From Nitratireductor aestuarii (GTDB lineage: Bacteria > Pseudomonadota > Alphaproteobacteria > Rhizobiales > Rhizobiaceae), in contig NZ_BMIF01000012.1 of NCBI RefSeq assembly GCF_014641695.1, positions 1 to 64,000 on the forward strand: a DNA stretch of 64,000 nt, in the 5' to 3' direction. Shown here piece after piece: positions 51,394 through 60,367 of this stretch. The position numbers and the translations under genes were made by a program. Below the pieces are notes generated by a model. That model was not told where the DNA came from. It saw only the letters and a program-made list of their open reading frames with translations, and did no database searches. Numbering within the stretch: position 1 is the first letter of the stretch; each line of letters opens with the position of its first letter.

Positions 51394-52536
51394 TCAGTCC
51401 CCCGCGAGAATGCATGTGGCGTTGGAACAGAAAACACCACCCGTTCCACTGATCAGCGCCGTATCATGCTTTCTCACCTGCCTTGGGCCGCATTCGCCCC
51501 GCAGTTGCCGGACGGCTTCGATGATCAGGAAGATGCCGAACATTCCCGGGTGGCAGTAGGAGAGCCCGCCGCCGCTGGTGTTGAGCGCTACTTCTCCGCC
51601 GGGTGCAATGCGCCCGCCGGACACGTAGGCTGCACTTTCACCCGGGCGGCAGAAGCCGACGGATTCAAGTGTCAGCAGGACCGTGATTGTAAACGAGTCG
51701 TAGATCTGAAGAACGTCGATGTCTTTGCGGGCAACGCCTGCCATGGCAAAGGCTCGTTCGCCAGCATCCCGTGCCGGCGTCGAAAGAAGATCCGGCATCT
51801 GCGAAATCAGCATGTGCGAATGACTTTCGCCGTGGCCGAGCAGCCAGACGGGCCTCTTTGCGAGCCTCTTGGCGCGTTCCGGCGATACGACAACCACCGC
51901 TCCGCCTCCGTCGGTCACCAGGCAGCAGTCGAGCCTGTGGAGAGGTTCGGCCACCGGTTGAGCCGCGAGTACGTCTTCGATGGTCAATGGATCGCGCTTG
52001 AACGCCTTGGGGTTCAACTGCGCCCACTTGCGCGCGGCGACCGCCACTTCGGCAAGATCTTTCCGGGTCGTTCCATGGACAGCCATATGCCGGGAGGCAG
52101 CCAGCGCGTAAGCGCCGACGGGGTTCGGCAGACCGGCGAAGCTTTCATACTGCAGCGCCAGGTTCTGGGATGCGGCGAGGCTGCGTTCCTTGCCTGACCG
52201 CTGTGTGCTTCCGTAGAGGATCAGCGCGACCTCGCAGAGCCCGGCCTTGATCGCGGCTGCGGCATGGCCGAGGTGAAATTCGAAAGAAGCGCCGCCCACT
52301 GATGTACCATCGGAGTAGGCCGGATTGATGCCGAGATATTCGGCGACCTCGAGCTGAGGGGTCCGTCCCCACCGTCCCGAGCAGAGGAGGCCGTCCACCT
52401 CGTTCTTTTCGATCCCGGCTTCGGCCAGGGCTTCCTCGGCGGCTTCGGCCTGAAGCTCAAGCACGGTTGCGTCGCTGACAATGCCCAGCCGCGACTCTGC
52501 GACCCCGGCTATTGCGGCACTCCTGTAAAGACTCAT
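51394..52536 (-). CDS. Thiolase-fold protein without nucleophilic cysteine (SCP2/Ltp2-like)
   Basis: The 380-residue protein has the thiolase fold (AAEEALAEAGIEKNEVDGLL, VALILYGSTQRSGKERSLA, SGGGLSYCHPGMFGIFLIIE). Where active thiolases carry the acylated Cys, this protein reads TSVGGASFEFHLGHAAAA, with no Cys. This is the pattern of SCP2-type thiolase-like aldolases such as Ltp2, which cleave beta-hydroxy-acyl-CoA side chains by a retro-aldol reaction and require a DUF35 partner. The partner gene lies directly downstream. Its ATG overlaps the IclR stop (ATGA). It probably acts on an acyl-CoA from this operon; the substrate is unknown. Confidence 0.9.
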   Translation of the reverse strand: MSLYRSAAIAGVAESRLGIVSDATVLELQAEAAEEALAEAGIEKNEVDGLLCSGRWGRTPQLEVAEYLGINPAYSDGTSVGGASFEFHLGHAAAAIKAGLCEVALILYGSTQRSGKERSLAASQNLALQYESFAGLPNPVGAYALAASRHMAVHGTTRKDLAEVAVAARKWAQLNPKAFKRDPLTIEDVLAAQPVAEPLHRLDCCLVTDGGGAVVVVSPERAKRLAKRPVWLLGHGESHSHMLISQMPDLLSTPARDAGERAFAMAGVARKDIDVLQIYDSFTITVLLTLESVGFCRPGESAAYVSGGRIAPGGEVALNTSGGGLSYCHPGMFGIFLIIEAVRQLRGECGPRQVRKHDTALISGTGGVFCSNATCILAGD

Positions 52537-53375
52537 TTCGCTGGAACTCCGGCCCGTGACGGTCCGCTGTCGGGGACATTCTCCTGGATGCCCTTGCGCT
52601 GCAGATGCGCCACGCTCTCGCTGATGTTCGCCGCCGCCGTGCGCAGCAGCGGAACATATTCGTTTACCGCATAGCCACCGCTGACGGCGGAGTTGTAGTA
52701 GGTGATGCCGATGGTCGCCAGAACACGGTCGCTGCCCTCCTCGAAGACGGGAACAGCAAGGCTTGCGGATGCGGCCTTTTCAGGAGCCGAGGCGCGAACG
52801 GCGAAGCCTTGCCGCGCCACCGCATCCAGCATCGAATGGATCTCTTCATCGGTCATTTCGAGACCGGAATCCGGATGCTGCGTGCGCTTCAGTATTTCCA
52901 GGATGAGCCGACGCTCCTCCATCGGGCAGAACGCGAGGTAAGCCCGCCCCAGAGCTCGGGACAGAAGACCGAAGCGGCGGTGGAGAATGCCCTGATAGGG
53001 AGACATCGGGCTTTCAGCGCTGGTCGTGTAGGAAACGAGCGCCGCGTTTTCGTCCAGCACTGCAACGGCGACCGGCCATCTGATCCGTTTGGTCAGCTCC
53101 TGCGCCCAGGGACGAGCAGCCTCCACCACAAGCGGTGCGCCCTGATAGCCGCAGCTGAGGGCAGTGACAGCGGATGTTATGCGGTAACCCTTGCCGTTTT
53201 CATCCTTGGCCACGAAACCGGCGTTCGACAGTGTACTCAGCAAGCGGATGATCGTCGGCTTGGGCAGCCCGCTCAATTTGTGCAGCAGCTCGATGGAGGT
53301 GAATTTCTGCCGGTTCAGGATCTCCAGCAGTTCAAGAGCCCTGATGACCGAATTTACCTGCCGGTATGGCGACAT
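52533..53375 (-). CDS. IclR-family regulator inside the catabolic operon
   Basis: The 280-residue protein has an N-terminal IclR helix-turn-helix (VIRALELLEILNRQKFTSIE, LSGLPKPTIIRLLSTLSNAG, about 8-65) and an IclR effector domain (SPMSPYQGILHRRFGLLSRA, FCPMEERRLILEILKRTQ; about 125-165). The ATG at 53375 follows GGGGAGCATCC; a longer upstream frame is not family-like. Being in the middle of the operon, it probably responds to an aromatic or carboxylic effector and controls the whole cluster. Its stop overlaps the thiolase-like gene start. Confidence 0.9.
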   Translation of the reverse strand: MSPYRQVNSVIRALELLEILNRQKFTSIELLHKLSGLPKPTIIRLLSTLSNAGFVAKDENGKGYRITSAVTALSCGYQGAPLVVEAARPWAQELTKRIRWPVAVAVLDENAALVSYTTSAESPMSPYQGILHRRFGLLSRALGRAYLAFCPMEERRLILEILKRTQHPDSGLEMTDEEIHSMLDAVARQGFAVRASAPEKAASASLAVPVFEEGSDRVLATIGITYYNSAVSGGYAVNEYVPLLRTAAANISESVAHLQRKGIQENVPDSGPSRAGVPAK

Positions 53376-53437
53376 GGATGCTCCCCGAACCCCAGCTTCT
53401 CTGCCAGGCGCTCGGAGGCTCTTCGAGGTGCTCGGCG

Positions 53438-54109
53438 CTATCGCGGCAACGACATTATGCATGTCTTCTCCGTGCATAACTCGGCGCCCGTCGCGGCGCT
53501 CACCTCGCCCACCTCGACGCCTGGCGCAACCTCTTCCAGAATAAACCGGCCCTCCCTGATTGCAATGACTCCTAAATCGGTAAACACCTTGGTGACGACA
53601 CCAAGAGCCGTCGGCGGATAGGTTAGACGCTCCACCAGCTTCGGTTCGCCGTCACGCGTCTTGTGGGTCATGATTGCCAGAACGCGCCGTGCGCCGATGG
53701 CGATGTCCATGGCCCCGCCGATGCTGCCAGTGCGTGCACCGGGCAGCTTCCAGTTGGCGAGATCGCCGTTGCTGGCAACCTGATAGGCGCCGAGGATCGC
53801 GGCATCGAGCCGCCCGCCTCTGGCGAGCGCAAAGGAATCGGCATGGTGGACGAAGCTTCCGCCCGGGATGAGCGAGACCGGCCGCTTGCCCGCGCTCAGC
53901 AGATCATTGTCGACCACGCCCGTGCCTTCGAGCTCCGGACCCATTCCGATGATGCCGTTCTCGCTATGGAAGATGATGTCCTTCGCAGGATCGACGAAGG
54001 GAACCACGGCGAGCGGCATGCCGATGCCGACATTCACCACCCAGTCCGGTTCGAGCTCCTGCGCAAGACGCCAGGCCATCTGATCAAGCGTGAGACCCGT
54101 TGCCGTCAT
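53438..54109 (-). CDS. 3-oxoacid CoA-transferase subunit B
   Basis: This 223-residue protein is the beta subunit of a class I CoA-transferase. The catalytic glutamate lies in IIFHSENGIIGMGPELEG (about 48-65), and further blocks are LARGGRLDAAILGAYQVASN and GAMDIAIGARRVLAIMTHKT. The true start at 54109 overlaps the alpha-subunit stop (ATGA); a much longer frame on this strand merges out-of-frame sequence and is not real. With subunit A it transfers CoA from succinyl-CoA to a 3-oxo acid or similar acid. Confidence 0.94.
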   Translation of the reverse strand: MTATGLTLDQMAWRLAQELEPDWVVNVGIGMPLAVVPFVDPAKDIIFHSENGIIGMGPELEGTGVVDNDLLSAGKRPVSLIPGGSFVHHADSFALARGGRLDAAILGAYQVASNGDLANWKLPGARTGSIGGAMDIAIGARRVLAIMTHKTRDGEPKLVERLTYPPTALGVVTKVFTDLGVIAIREGRFILEEVAPGVEVGEVSAATGAELCTEKTCIMSLPR

Positions 54110-54801
54110 GCTGCCGTCTCCATGCTCTGGCCAGCCGAAGCTATGGCCACATAGGCATCCACATAGACGCCGGGCGTCACGATGGCTTCCGGATCGAGGT
54201 CGCCGACAGCAACTTCGCTCGTAGCTTCCACCATCACCCAGTCCGCCGCCATGGCCATGATCGGGTTGAAGTTTCGCGCGGCCTTCCGGTAGACGAGGTT
54301 GCCCATGGGATCGACCTTGTGTGCCTTGACCAGGGCAAAGTCCGCCCGCATGGCGCGTTCCAGAAGGTAGTTCCGGCCATCGAGTTCGATGACCTGTTTG
54401 CCCTCGGCGATGTCCGTGCCGACCCCCGTGGGCGTCAGCACACCGCCGAGACCGGCACCGCCCGCGCGGATGCGTTCCGCCATCGTGCCCTGGGGTACCA
54501 CTTCCAGATCCACCAGGCCCTTGTTGTACAGGCCCTTGAACACCACGGATTCCTTTGCCAGCGGAAAGCTGCAGACGACCTTGCGCACGCACCCTTCCTC
54601 GAGCAGCCGGGCAATGCCGGTACTGCTTGTACCGGCATTGTTGCTGACGATCGTGAGGCCCCGTAACCGTTTCTGGCAGACGGCCTCGATCAGGTTTTCA
54701 GGAACACCGCCGCGTCCGAAGCCGCCGATGAAGACGACGGCGTCATCGTGCATCCTCTCCACGGCTTCCTGTGCAGATGTCTTTCGCTTCGGTTTCATCA
54801 C
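54106..54801 (-). CDS. 3-oxoacid CoA-transferase subunit A
   Basis: The 231-residue alpha subunit of a class I CoA-transferase: VFIGGFGRGGVPENLIEAVC (about 20-39), TIVSNNAGTSSTGIARLLEE and KVVCSFPLAKESVVFKGLYN, and later LLERAMRADFALVKAHKVDP and NFNPIMAMAADWVMVEAT. Its start overlaps the FAH gene stop (ATGA) and its end overlaps subunit B, so all three are coupled. It would activate the acid produced by the FAH-family or DUF6282 enzyme. Which acid is unknown. Confidence 0.94.
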   Translation of the reverse strand: MMKPKRKTSAQEAVERMHDDAVVFIGGFGRGGVPENLIEAVCQKRLRGLTIVSNNAGTSSTGIARLLEEGCVRKVVCSFPLAKESVVFKGLYNKGLVDLEVVPQGTMAERIRAGGAGLGGVLTPTGVGTDIAEGKQVIELDGRNYLLERAMRADFALVKAHKVDPMGNLVYRKAARNFNPIMAMAADWVMVEATSEVAVGDLDPEAIVTPGVYVDAYVAIASAGQSMETAA

Positions 54802-55823
54802 TTCGCCGAGCTGGTTTCAGGCGAAGGCGCCTGCACCTTGCTCCCTCCAAAGTTCTGCTTGCCCGGAACGAACTCGATCGGGTTGCGCAGCCGGCCCAGA
54901 TTGCCGACCTCGGACTCGAGCACGCCGCCGATCTTGCCGAGGTCGATGGTGGACGACTTCCATGGCGCCACAGGCGAGCAGGTGCCGCAGGAGATGATGT
55001 CGCCCGGCTCCAGCTCATGCGCCCAGGACAAGTGCGAAATCAATTGCCTGATATTGTAAACGTACCCCTTGGTGGAGCCGGCCTGCACAGCTTCGCCATT
55101 GAGGTAGGAGGCCATCGGAAGGTCATGCGGATCTGGCACTTCGTCAGGAGTGGTAAGCCAGGGACCGGTAGGCGAAAACGTGTCGAAGTTCTTGTAGCGC
55201 CCGGGATAGGTGAGGTGCTCCTCCGTGCCGTCGGGCCGGCGGATATGCACCCATTCCGTTGCTTTGCGCATTTCGTGCGCGGTCAGGTCATTGTGCACCA
55301 TGAACCCGAACACGTGATCCAGCGCCTCTTCCTCTGGAATGGCTTTGCCGCCCTTGCCGATGACGAGGGCAAGCTCGATCTCGGGCCCGACCTGGCCGAT
55401 GTCCGGGATCTTGATTGTGTCGTGCGGGCCGATGATGCAGGTCCTGAGCTTGATGAAATAGGTGGGATGCGGATTTTCAGGCGTGATCGCGCGGCGGCGG
55501 CTGTCCTGATTCACTGCGATTGCAAAGAATTTAGGCGGCCTTGAAACCGGCGCACAGAGCTTCACGTCGCTAATGGCGACGGGAGAGAATTTCGACGCGT
55601 CGGATGCCGCGGCCTTGGACACCTGGGCGGCGAGGTCGCGTCCGCTGTCGCCCTGGTTGATCAGGTCGAGCAGTTCGGCAGGCACCGCAAGATCCTTCAA
55701 GTTGCTGGGTGCGGTGGCCGAGACCTGCTTCCAGGCTTCCGCAAGGTCGATCAGACGCTCCTTGTCATCAAGGACAAGGCCGATTGCCCGCTTGCCGTTG
55801 CGTTCATACTGGCAGAGTTTCAT
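54798..55823 (-). CDS. Fumarylacetoacetate hydrolase (FAH) family enzyme
   Basis: This 341-residue FAH-family protein has the metal site in PDIGQVGPEIELALVIGKGG (E-x-E, about 195-214), IRQLISHLSWAHELEPGDII and GTCSPVAPWKSSTIDLGKIG. Family members hydrolyse C-C bonds of 1,3-diketones or act as hydratases/isomerases or decarboxylases on aromatic ring-cleavage acids. Its stop overlaps the CoA-transferase start. In this operon it may release an acid that the CoA-transferase then activates. The exact reaction is unknown. Confidence 0.92.
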   Translation of the reverse strand: MKLCQYERNGKRAIGLVLDDKERLIDLAEAWKQVSATAPSNLKDLAVPAELLDLINQGDSGRDLAAQVSKAAASDASKFSPVAISDVKLCAPVSRPPKFFAIAVNQDSRRRAITPENPHPTYFIKLRTCIIGPHDTIKIPDIGQVGPEIELALVIGKGGKAIPEEEALDHVFGFMVHNDLTAHEMRKATEWVHIRRPDGTEEHLTYPGRYKNFDTFSPTGPWLTTPDEVPDPHDLPMASYLNGEAVQAGSTKGYVYNIRQLISHLSWAHELEPGDIISCGTCSPVAPWKSSTIDLGKIGGVLESEVGNLGRLRNPIEFVPGKQNFGGSKVQAPSPETSSAK

Positions 55824-55836
55824 GCAATGACTCCAA

Positions 55837-56817
55837 TCATGAATTCGATGGTTCGGTCGCCTGATGCGCGCGATGCAGAGCCTCGCCGTCAGACAGTGGG
55901 GGGATGCCGATCAGCTCGCAGGCATTGAGGCCGATCATTCTTCTGATTTCGTCTTCGCCGTAGCCTAGCTGCAAGCACATCCGGATGATCTCGCGGAAGC
56001 CTTCGACCGGCGTCGGGTTCTTGGACTGACCGAGATCCGATCCGATGATGGTCCGGTTGACGCCGCCCGCCTTGATGAAGGCGTCGAGCTCGTCGGCGGT
56101 GAACTTGTTGGAGGGACAGTCGATGACCTGGCAGATGGAATGCTCCAGATAGGCGCCCATTCCAGCGAGCTCGGTCAGGTCTGAAAGGCTTGCGCCGACG
56201 AGGAACATCGGATGGTTGATGAGCATGCGGTTGACCCCGCGCGCCTTCGCCTCCTCGAGGAGAGGCCAGATCTCGCTGATGTGCAGGTGCCCGGTGGCAA
56301 GCACCGAGTCATACTCGGCGATCAGATCCAGGATGAGCTTCACCTCGTCCAGAAGCTGGCCACGTACATCCACTACGGTGAGTGCAATGGACTCGCTCAT
56401 GGAGACTTTGGTGGGCAGCAGCTTACGCCTGTGAGCATGACGTATATGGTTGGCGGCCGAAATCGTCGGCATCCAGACCAGATTGCCGCCAAGCTTCAGG
56501 CCGTGTTCCACCGCGTAAGGATTGAGCCCGCCGACGTGATTGTTGAGGGCTATGCCGGAGAGGATGCGAACGCGTTCCTCGCCCAGCATCTCCTTCAACA
56601 GTTCGGCCACAGGCGTGGTGGAGTAGTAGTGGTCCTTGAAAAGGACGCCTCGCATGCCGGCCTGGTCGGCCTGGCGGATCGCTTCCGCATGATTGATCTT
56701 GCGGGGCATGACCGAAGGTCCGCTGTGGCAGTGAAGATCAACCGCGCCAATCAGCAGGCGATCGACAACGGTCTCGTCCGAGCCCCTCGCGGGTGCCGCG
56801 TCTTGTAGCATCGTCAA
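55837..56817 (-). CDS. DUF6282 metal-dependent hydrolase-like protein
   Basis: A 326-residue protein of the DUF6282 family with an amidohydrolase/PHP-like metal site. An HxH motif occurs in LIGAVDLHCHSGPSVMPR (about 22-39), followed by FKDHYYSTTPVAELLKEM, VLATGHLHISEIWPLLEE and TIIGSDLGQSKNPTPVEG. The C-terminal DEIRRMIGLNACELIGI is typical of amidohydrolase-like TIM barrels. It is expected to be a cytoplasmic metallohydrolase or lactonase. It lies 13 bp from the FAH gene and 60 bp from the binding-protein gene, in the same operon. Confidence 0.82.
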   Translation of the reverse strand: MTMLQDAAPARGSDETVVDRLLIGAVDLHCHSGPSVMPRKINHAEAIRQADQAGMRGVLFKDHYYSTTPVAELLKEMLGEERVRILSGIALNNHVGGLNPYAVEHGLKLGGNLVWMPTISAANHIRHAHRRKLLPTKVSMSESIALTVVDVRGQLLDEVKLILDLIAEYDSVLATGHLHISEIWPLLEEAKARGVNRMLINHPMFLVGASLSDLTELAGMGAYLEHSICQVIDCPSNKFTADELDAFIKAGGVNRTIIGSDLGQSKNPTPVEGFREIIRMCLQLGYGEDEIRRMIGLNACELIGIPPLSDGEALHRAHQATEPSNS

Positions 56818-56877
56818 TATCCATTTCTGTCAGGAAACTGGGAGGCAGAGGGAGCCGGGAGCTCCCTCAAGCCATCG

Positions 56878-58470
56878 TCATTCAAACCACAGGCCCGCGA
56901 GGTCATGCCCCACGTAGAAGCTTGGCGTCAGGGTGTAGCCCTTGAGGTTGGCGGGGAGGGCGACGATCCGCTCGCCGCGGAAGAGGTGCAGGAAGGTCGA
57001 TTGCCCCATGATCCGCTTCTGCAGCTCCTTGACCAGCTCGCCACGCTTCTCCGGGTCCAGCTCGACTCTCTGGGCCTCAAACAGGCGGTCCGCCTCAGGA
57101 TCATTGAAGCCGGAGTAATTCGCAGGCGAGTCCGAAACGTATTTCAGCAGAGCCTCTGTGGCGTCGTCGCTGGGCGGCGCGTTGAGGTCATAGGCAATGT
57201 CGAAACTGCCATCCTTCAGCGCCTGGAAGTAGGCCGCATTGTCCACCGGAACCATCTCGACATCAGCGCCGATCTGCCGCCACTGGTCGATGGCGAAGAC
57301 GCCGATGATCTGGTAGGGGTCCTGGATGTTACGATTAACAAACCGTACCTTTACCCCCGTAGCACCAGCCTCCTCCAGAAGCTTGCGGGCTTCAGCACGA
57401 CGCGCCTCGATGTCCGGACCGTAGCCGGGCAATTCCGCCAGCTCATCCGGCTTGATCGCATATTGGTGGCTCGGCCGCAGGATCGTGCCGATGTAACCGG
57501 CGCTGGTCAGCTTCGAGATATTTTGCTGACCGGTTTTCCGATCAATGGCGAGATCGAACGCCTTCCTGACGCGGGGGTCGTTAAAGGGCGGCTTGCGGGT
57601 ATTGAGGACGACGCCATTGACGGTGCCGGACTCGGTGATCTGGAATACGGTCTTGTCGCCACGCGCTTCCGCTATGCGGTCACGCTGTGGTGGGGTGATG
57701 AAGCGCAGGTTCGCGTCCGCCTGGCCGCTGGCAATGGCGTTGACCGCGCCCGGACCGTCAACAGTGATCACCTTGAAGCCGTCGAGATAGGGCTGCCCTT
57801 CGCGGAAATAGTCGGCGAACCGCTCGCCCGTCCAATGGGATCCCTGAACGTGTTCCTTGAACACGAACGGTCCGCTGCCCATGACTTCGGTGGCTGGCAG
57901 CTTTGGATCCTTGGCGAGGGTCTCATCGGAGTAGATGCAGTTCCAAGGGCTGGCAAAGAGTTCCAACGTCCCGGGCTGCGCCTTGGCCATCTTGAATGCT
58001 ACCGTCGTGTCATCCACCACCTCGATGTCGGCGATGTTCTCGAAACTGCTGGCGCGGACAGAAACCACACCCTCCGGAGGATTGCGCAACCGGTCGTAGG
58101 TCGCCTTGACGTCCTCTGCCGTCAGCGCGCTGCCATCATGGAACTTGATGTTCGGGTGCAGCTTGAAGGTAAACGTGAGCTGGTCATCGGACACGGTCCA
58201 TTCGGCTGCGGCATTGCCTTTGACGGCGGGATATTTCTCGGGATCAAACTCGAGCAGCGTCGAATAGTGCGGCGCGATATAGGTCAGATCCGTGATGGAA
58301 GTCGCCGCATGGCAGTCATAGGTGTTGGGCGTTCCGGCCATCACCAGTGTCAGCGTTCCGCCCTGCTTGGGCTGTGACTGCGCCAGAACAGAACCTGGAA
58401 GAATAACAGCCAGTATTGCAAGGCTGCTGATTGCCGTTGCGGGCCTGAACTTCAGTCGTTGCGAAGACAT
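56878..58470 (-). CDS. Peptide-type ABC binding protein, second of a tandem pair
   Basis: The 530-residue exported protein has a signal peptide (AISSLAILAVILPGSVLA, cleavage near residue 30) and the family 5 (DppA/OppA-type) fold: GTLTLVMAGTPNTYDCHAAT, FTFKLHPNIKFHDGSALTAE, NRNIQDPYQIIGVFAIDQWR and STFLHLFRGERIVALPANLK. It is about 80 percent identical by eye to the gene immediately upstream at 58483, with a 12-bp gap. No permease or ATPase gene of the Dpp/Opp kind is found anywhere in the window. It would therefore use a transporter encoded elsewhere, or act as a sensor or periplasmic carrier. Confidence 0.92.
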   Translation of the reverse strand: MSSQRLKFRPATAISSLAILAVILPGSVLAQSQPKQGGTLTLVMAGTPNTYDCHAATSITDLTYIAPHYSTLLEFDPEKYPAVKGNAAAEWTVSDDQLTFTFKLHPNIKFHDGSALTAEDVKATYDRLRNPPEGVVSVRASSFENIADIEVVDDTTVAFKMAKAQPGTLELFASPWNCIYSDETLAKDPKLPATEVMGSGPFVFKEHVQGSHWTGERFADYFREGQPYLDGFKVITVDGPGAVNAIASGQADANLRFITPPQRDRIAEARGDKTVFQITESGTVNGVVLNTRKPPFNDPRVRKAFDLAIDRKTGQQNISKLTSAGYIGTILRPSHQYAIKPDELAELPGYGPDIEARRAEARKLLEEAGATGVKVRFVNRNIQDPYQIIGVFAIDQWRQIGADVEMVPVDNAAYFQALKDGSFDIAYDLNAPPSDDATEALLKYVSDSPANYSGFNDPEADRLFEAQRVELDPEKRGELVKELQKRIMGQSTFLHLFRGERIVALPANLKGYTLTPSFYVGHDLAGLWFE

Positions 58471-58482
58471 TGACTTCCTCCC

Positions 58483-60072
58483 TCACTCATCAAACCAGAG
58501 GCCGGACAAGTCGTGACCGACGTAAAAACTTGGCGTGAGCGTGTAGCCTTTGAGATTGGCGGGCATCGCGACGATGCGCTCTCCGCGGAAGAGGTGCAGG
58601 AACGTCGACTGACCCATGATCCGCTTCTGCAGTTCACGGACGAGTTCACCACGCTTTTCGCGGTCGAGCTCGACTTTCTGAGCCTCGAAGAGCTGGTCAA
58701 CCTCGGGGTCAGAGAAGCCGGTGTAATTTGCCGGCGAGTCGCTGATGTACTTCATCAGCCCTTCCGTCGCATCGTCGCTGGGCGGTGCGTTGAGGTCGAA
58801 GGCGATATCGAAGTTGCGATCCTTCAGCGCCTGAAAATAGGAGGCATTGTCGACCTGTGACATCTCCACGTCGAAGCCCACCTGACGCCACTGGTCGACC
58901 AGGAAGACGCCGATGATCTGATAGGGATCCTGGATGTTGCGGTTGACGAACTTCACCTTGAGGTTGGTGGCCCCAGCCTCCTCCAGCAGCTTGCGCGCTT
59001 CCGCCCGGCGAGCCTCCATGTCCGGGCCATACCCCGGCAGTTCGGCCAGTTCTTCAGCCTTCAGCGCATATTCATGGCTCGGCCGCAGAATGGACCCGAT
59101 ATAGCCGGCACTGGTGATCTTCGAGAGGTTCTCCTGGCCACCCTTGCGGTCGATGGCGAGATCCAGCGCCTTGCGGACACGCGGATCATCGAAGGGTTTG
59201 CGCTGTGTATTGACGGTGATCATGTTGACCGTGCCGCCTTCCGTCGACTGGAAGACTGTCTTGTCACCGCGAGCTTCGGCAATGCGGTCGCGCTGCGGCG
59301 GCGTGAGCAGGCGGAAGTTCGCGTGAGCCTGGCCGCTGGCGATCGCATTGACGGCGCCGGGGCCGTCGACGGTAATGACCTTGAAGCCGTCAAGGTACGG
59401 CTGGCCGTCGCGGAAGTAGTCATCAAACTTGTGGCCGGTCCAGTGCGAGCCCTGCACGTGTTCATCGAAGACGAACGGTCCGCTGCCCATGACTTCGGTG
59501 ATGGGCAGTTTTGGATCCTTGGCGAGTATTTCGTCGGAATAGATGCAGTTCCACGGGCTGGCGAAGAGTTCTTCCGTCCCCGGCTGCGCGACCTTCATCT
59601 TGAAGACGACGGTCGTGTCATCAACCGCTTCAATACTGTCGATATTCTCAAAGCTGCTGGCGCGGACGGAAACGACACCTTCCGGCGGCTCACGCAGTCT
59701 TTCATAGGTTGCCTTCACATCTTCAGCAGTGAGCGCGGTCCCGTCGTGGAACTTGATGTTTGGGTGCAGCTTGAAGGTGAAGGTGAGCTGGTCATCCGAA
59801 ATGGACCATTCGGCGGCCGCATTTCCTTTGACTGCTGGATAGTTCGCCGCGTCAAACTCCAGCAGGGTGGAGTAATGGGGCGCAAGATAGGTGAGGTCGG
59901 TGATCGAGGTGGCTGCATGGCAGTCGTAGGTATTTGGTGTGCCTGCCATCACAAGTGTAAGAACGCCGCCGGATTTGGGCTGGCCCTGGGCCAGTGCAAT
60001 GTCGGCCGCGCTGATGAGAATAACGGCAGTTCCAGCCGTCAGTCGCAATGCATGATTGATATTCAACTTCAT
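58483..60072 (-). CDS. Peptide-type ABC binding protein, first of a tandem pair
   Basis: A 529-residue exported protein, near-duplicate of the next gene: GVLTLVMAGTPNTYDCHAAT, FTFKLHPNIKFHDGTALTAE, DGPGAVNAIASGQAHANFRL and STFLHLFRGERIVAMPANLK. The signal peptide is LRLTAGTAVILISAADIALA (cleavage near residue 29). The ATG at 60072 fits the signal peptide. It is the first gene of the minus-strand operon that runs to 51005, and it faces an enolase-superfamily gene across about 295 bp. Divergence between the two copies suggests they bind related but different ligands. Confidence 0.93.
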   Translation of the reverse strand: MKLNINHALRLTAGTAVILISAADIALAQGQPKSGGVLTLVMAGTPNTYDCHAATSITDLTYLAPHYSTLLEFDAANYPAVKGNAAAEWSISDDQLTFTFKLHPNIKFHDGTALTAEDVKATYERLREPPEGVVSVRASSFENIDSIEAVDDTTVVFKMKVAQPGTEELFASPWNCIYSDEILAKDPKLPITEVMGSGPFVFDEHVQGSHWTGHKFDDYFRDGQPYLDGFKVITVDGPGAVNAIASGQAHANFRLLTPPQRDRIAEARGDKTVFQSTEGGTVNMITVNTQRKPFDDPRVRKALDLAIDRKGGQENLSKITSAGYIGSILRPSHEYALKAEELAELPGYGPDMEARRAEARKLLEEAGATNLKVKFVNRNIQDPYQIIGVFLVDQWRQVGFDVEMSQVDNASYFQALKDRNFDIAFDLNAPPSDDATEGLMKYISDSPANYTGFSDPEVDQLFEAQKVELDREKRGELVRELQKRIMGQSTFLHLFRGERIVAMPANLKGYTLTPSFYVGHDLSGLWFDE

Positions 60073-60367
60073 ATTGACCCCTCCTCCAAGGGTAGATTTT
60101 ACCTGTCCAAGACATCGCAAGATGACTTGAAGTGCAGAAATCTTTCTTCTGAAGCGAATTAAGTTCGACTTTTATTGTTTGTATGAAGTGTCGTTCATTT
60201 CTCCTGCCTCAACAGGATCGCGATGATTTTATTATTGCCTGATTTTGAGGCATGTACAGCGGAATGTCCTGCAAATTGGTCAGATTTCTCATAGTGGAAC
60301 GCAAGGCCTTTGACGGCTCTTTGCTTTGCCGACAGTCTTAGGGCCACCTGATCCAATGGAGGCTCCA
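60073..60367. other. Divergent promoter region between catabolic operons
   Basis: This 295-bp A/T-richer stretch must hold promoters for both the binding-protein operon and the enolase-superfamily gene. A TTGACG at about 60310 is a possible -35 element for the rightward gene, but no convincing -10 is seen. No clear operator was recognised. Confidence 0.4.

Noticed and set aside
53438-54592. A 384-residue fusion covering both CoA-transferase subunits
   Set aside because: The upstream part is the wrong frame of the alpha subunit; the beta subunit starts at 54109 with an ATGA overlap.
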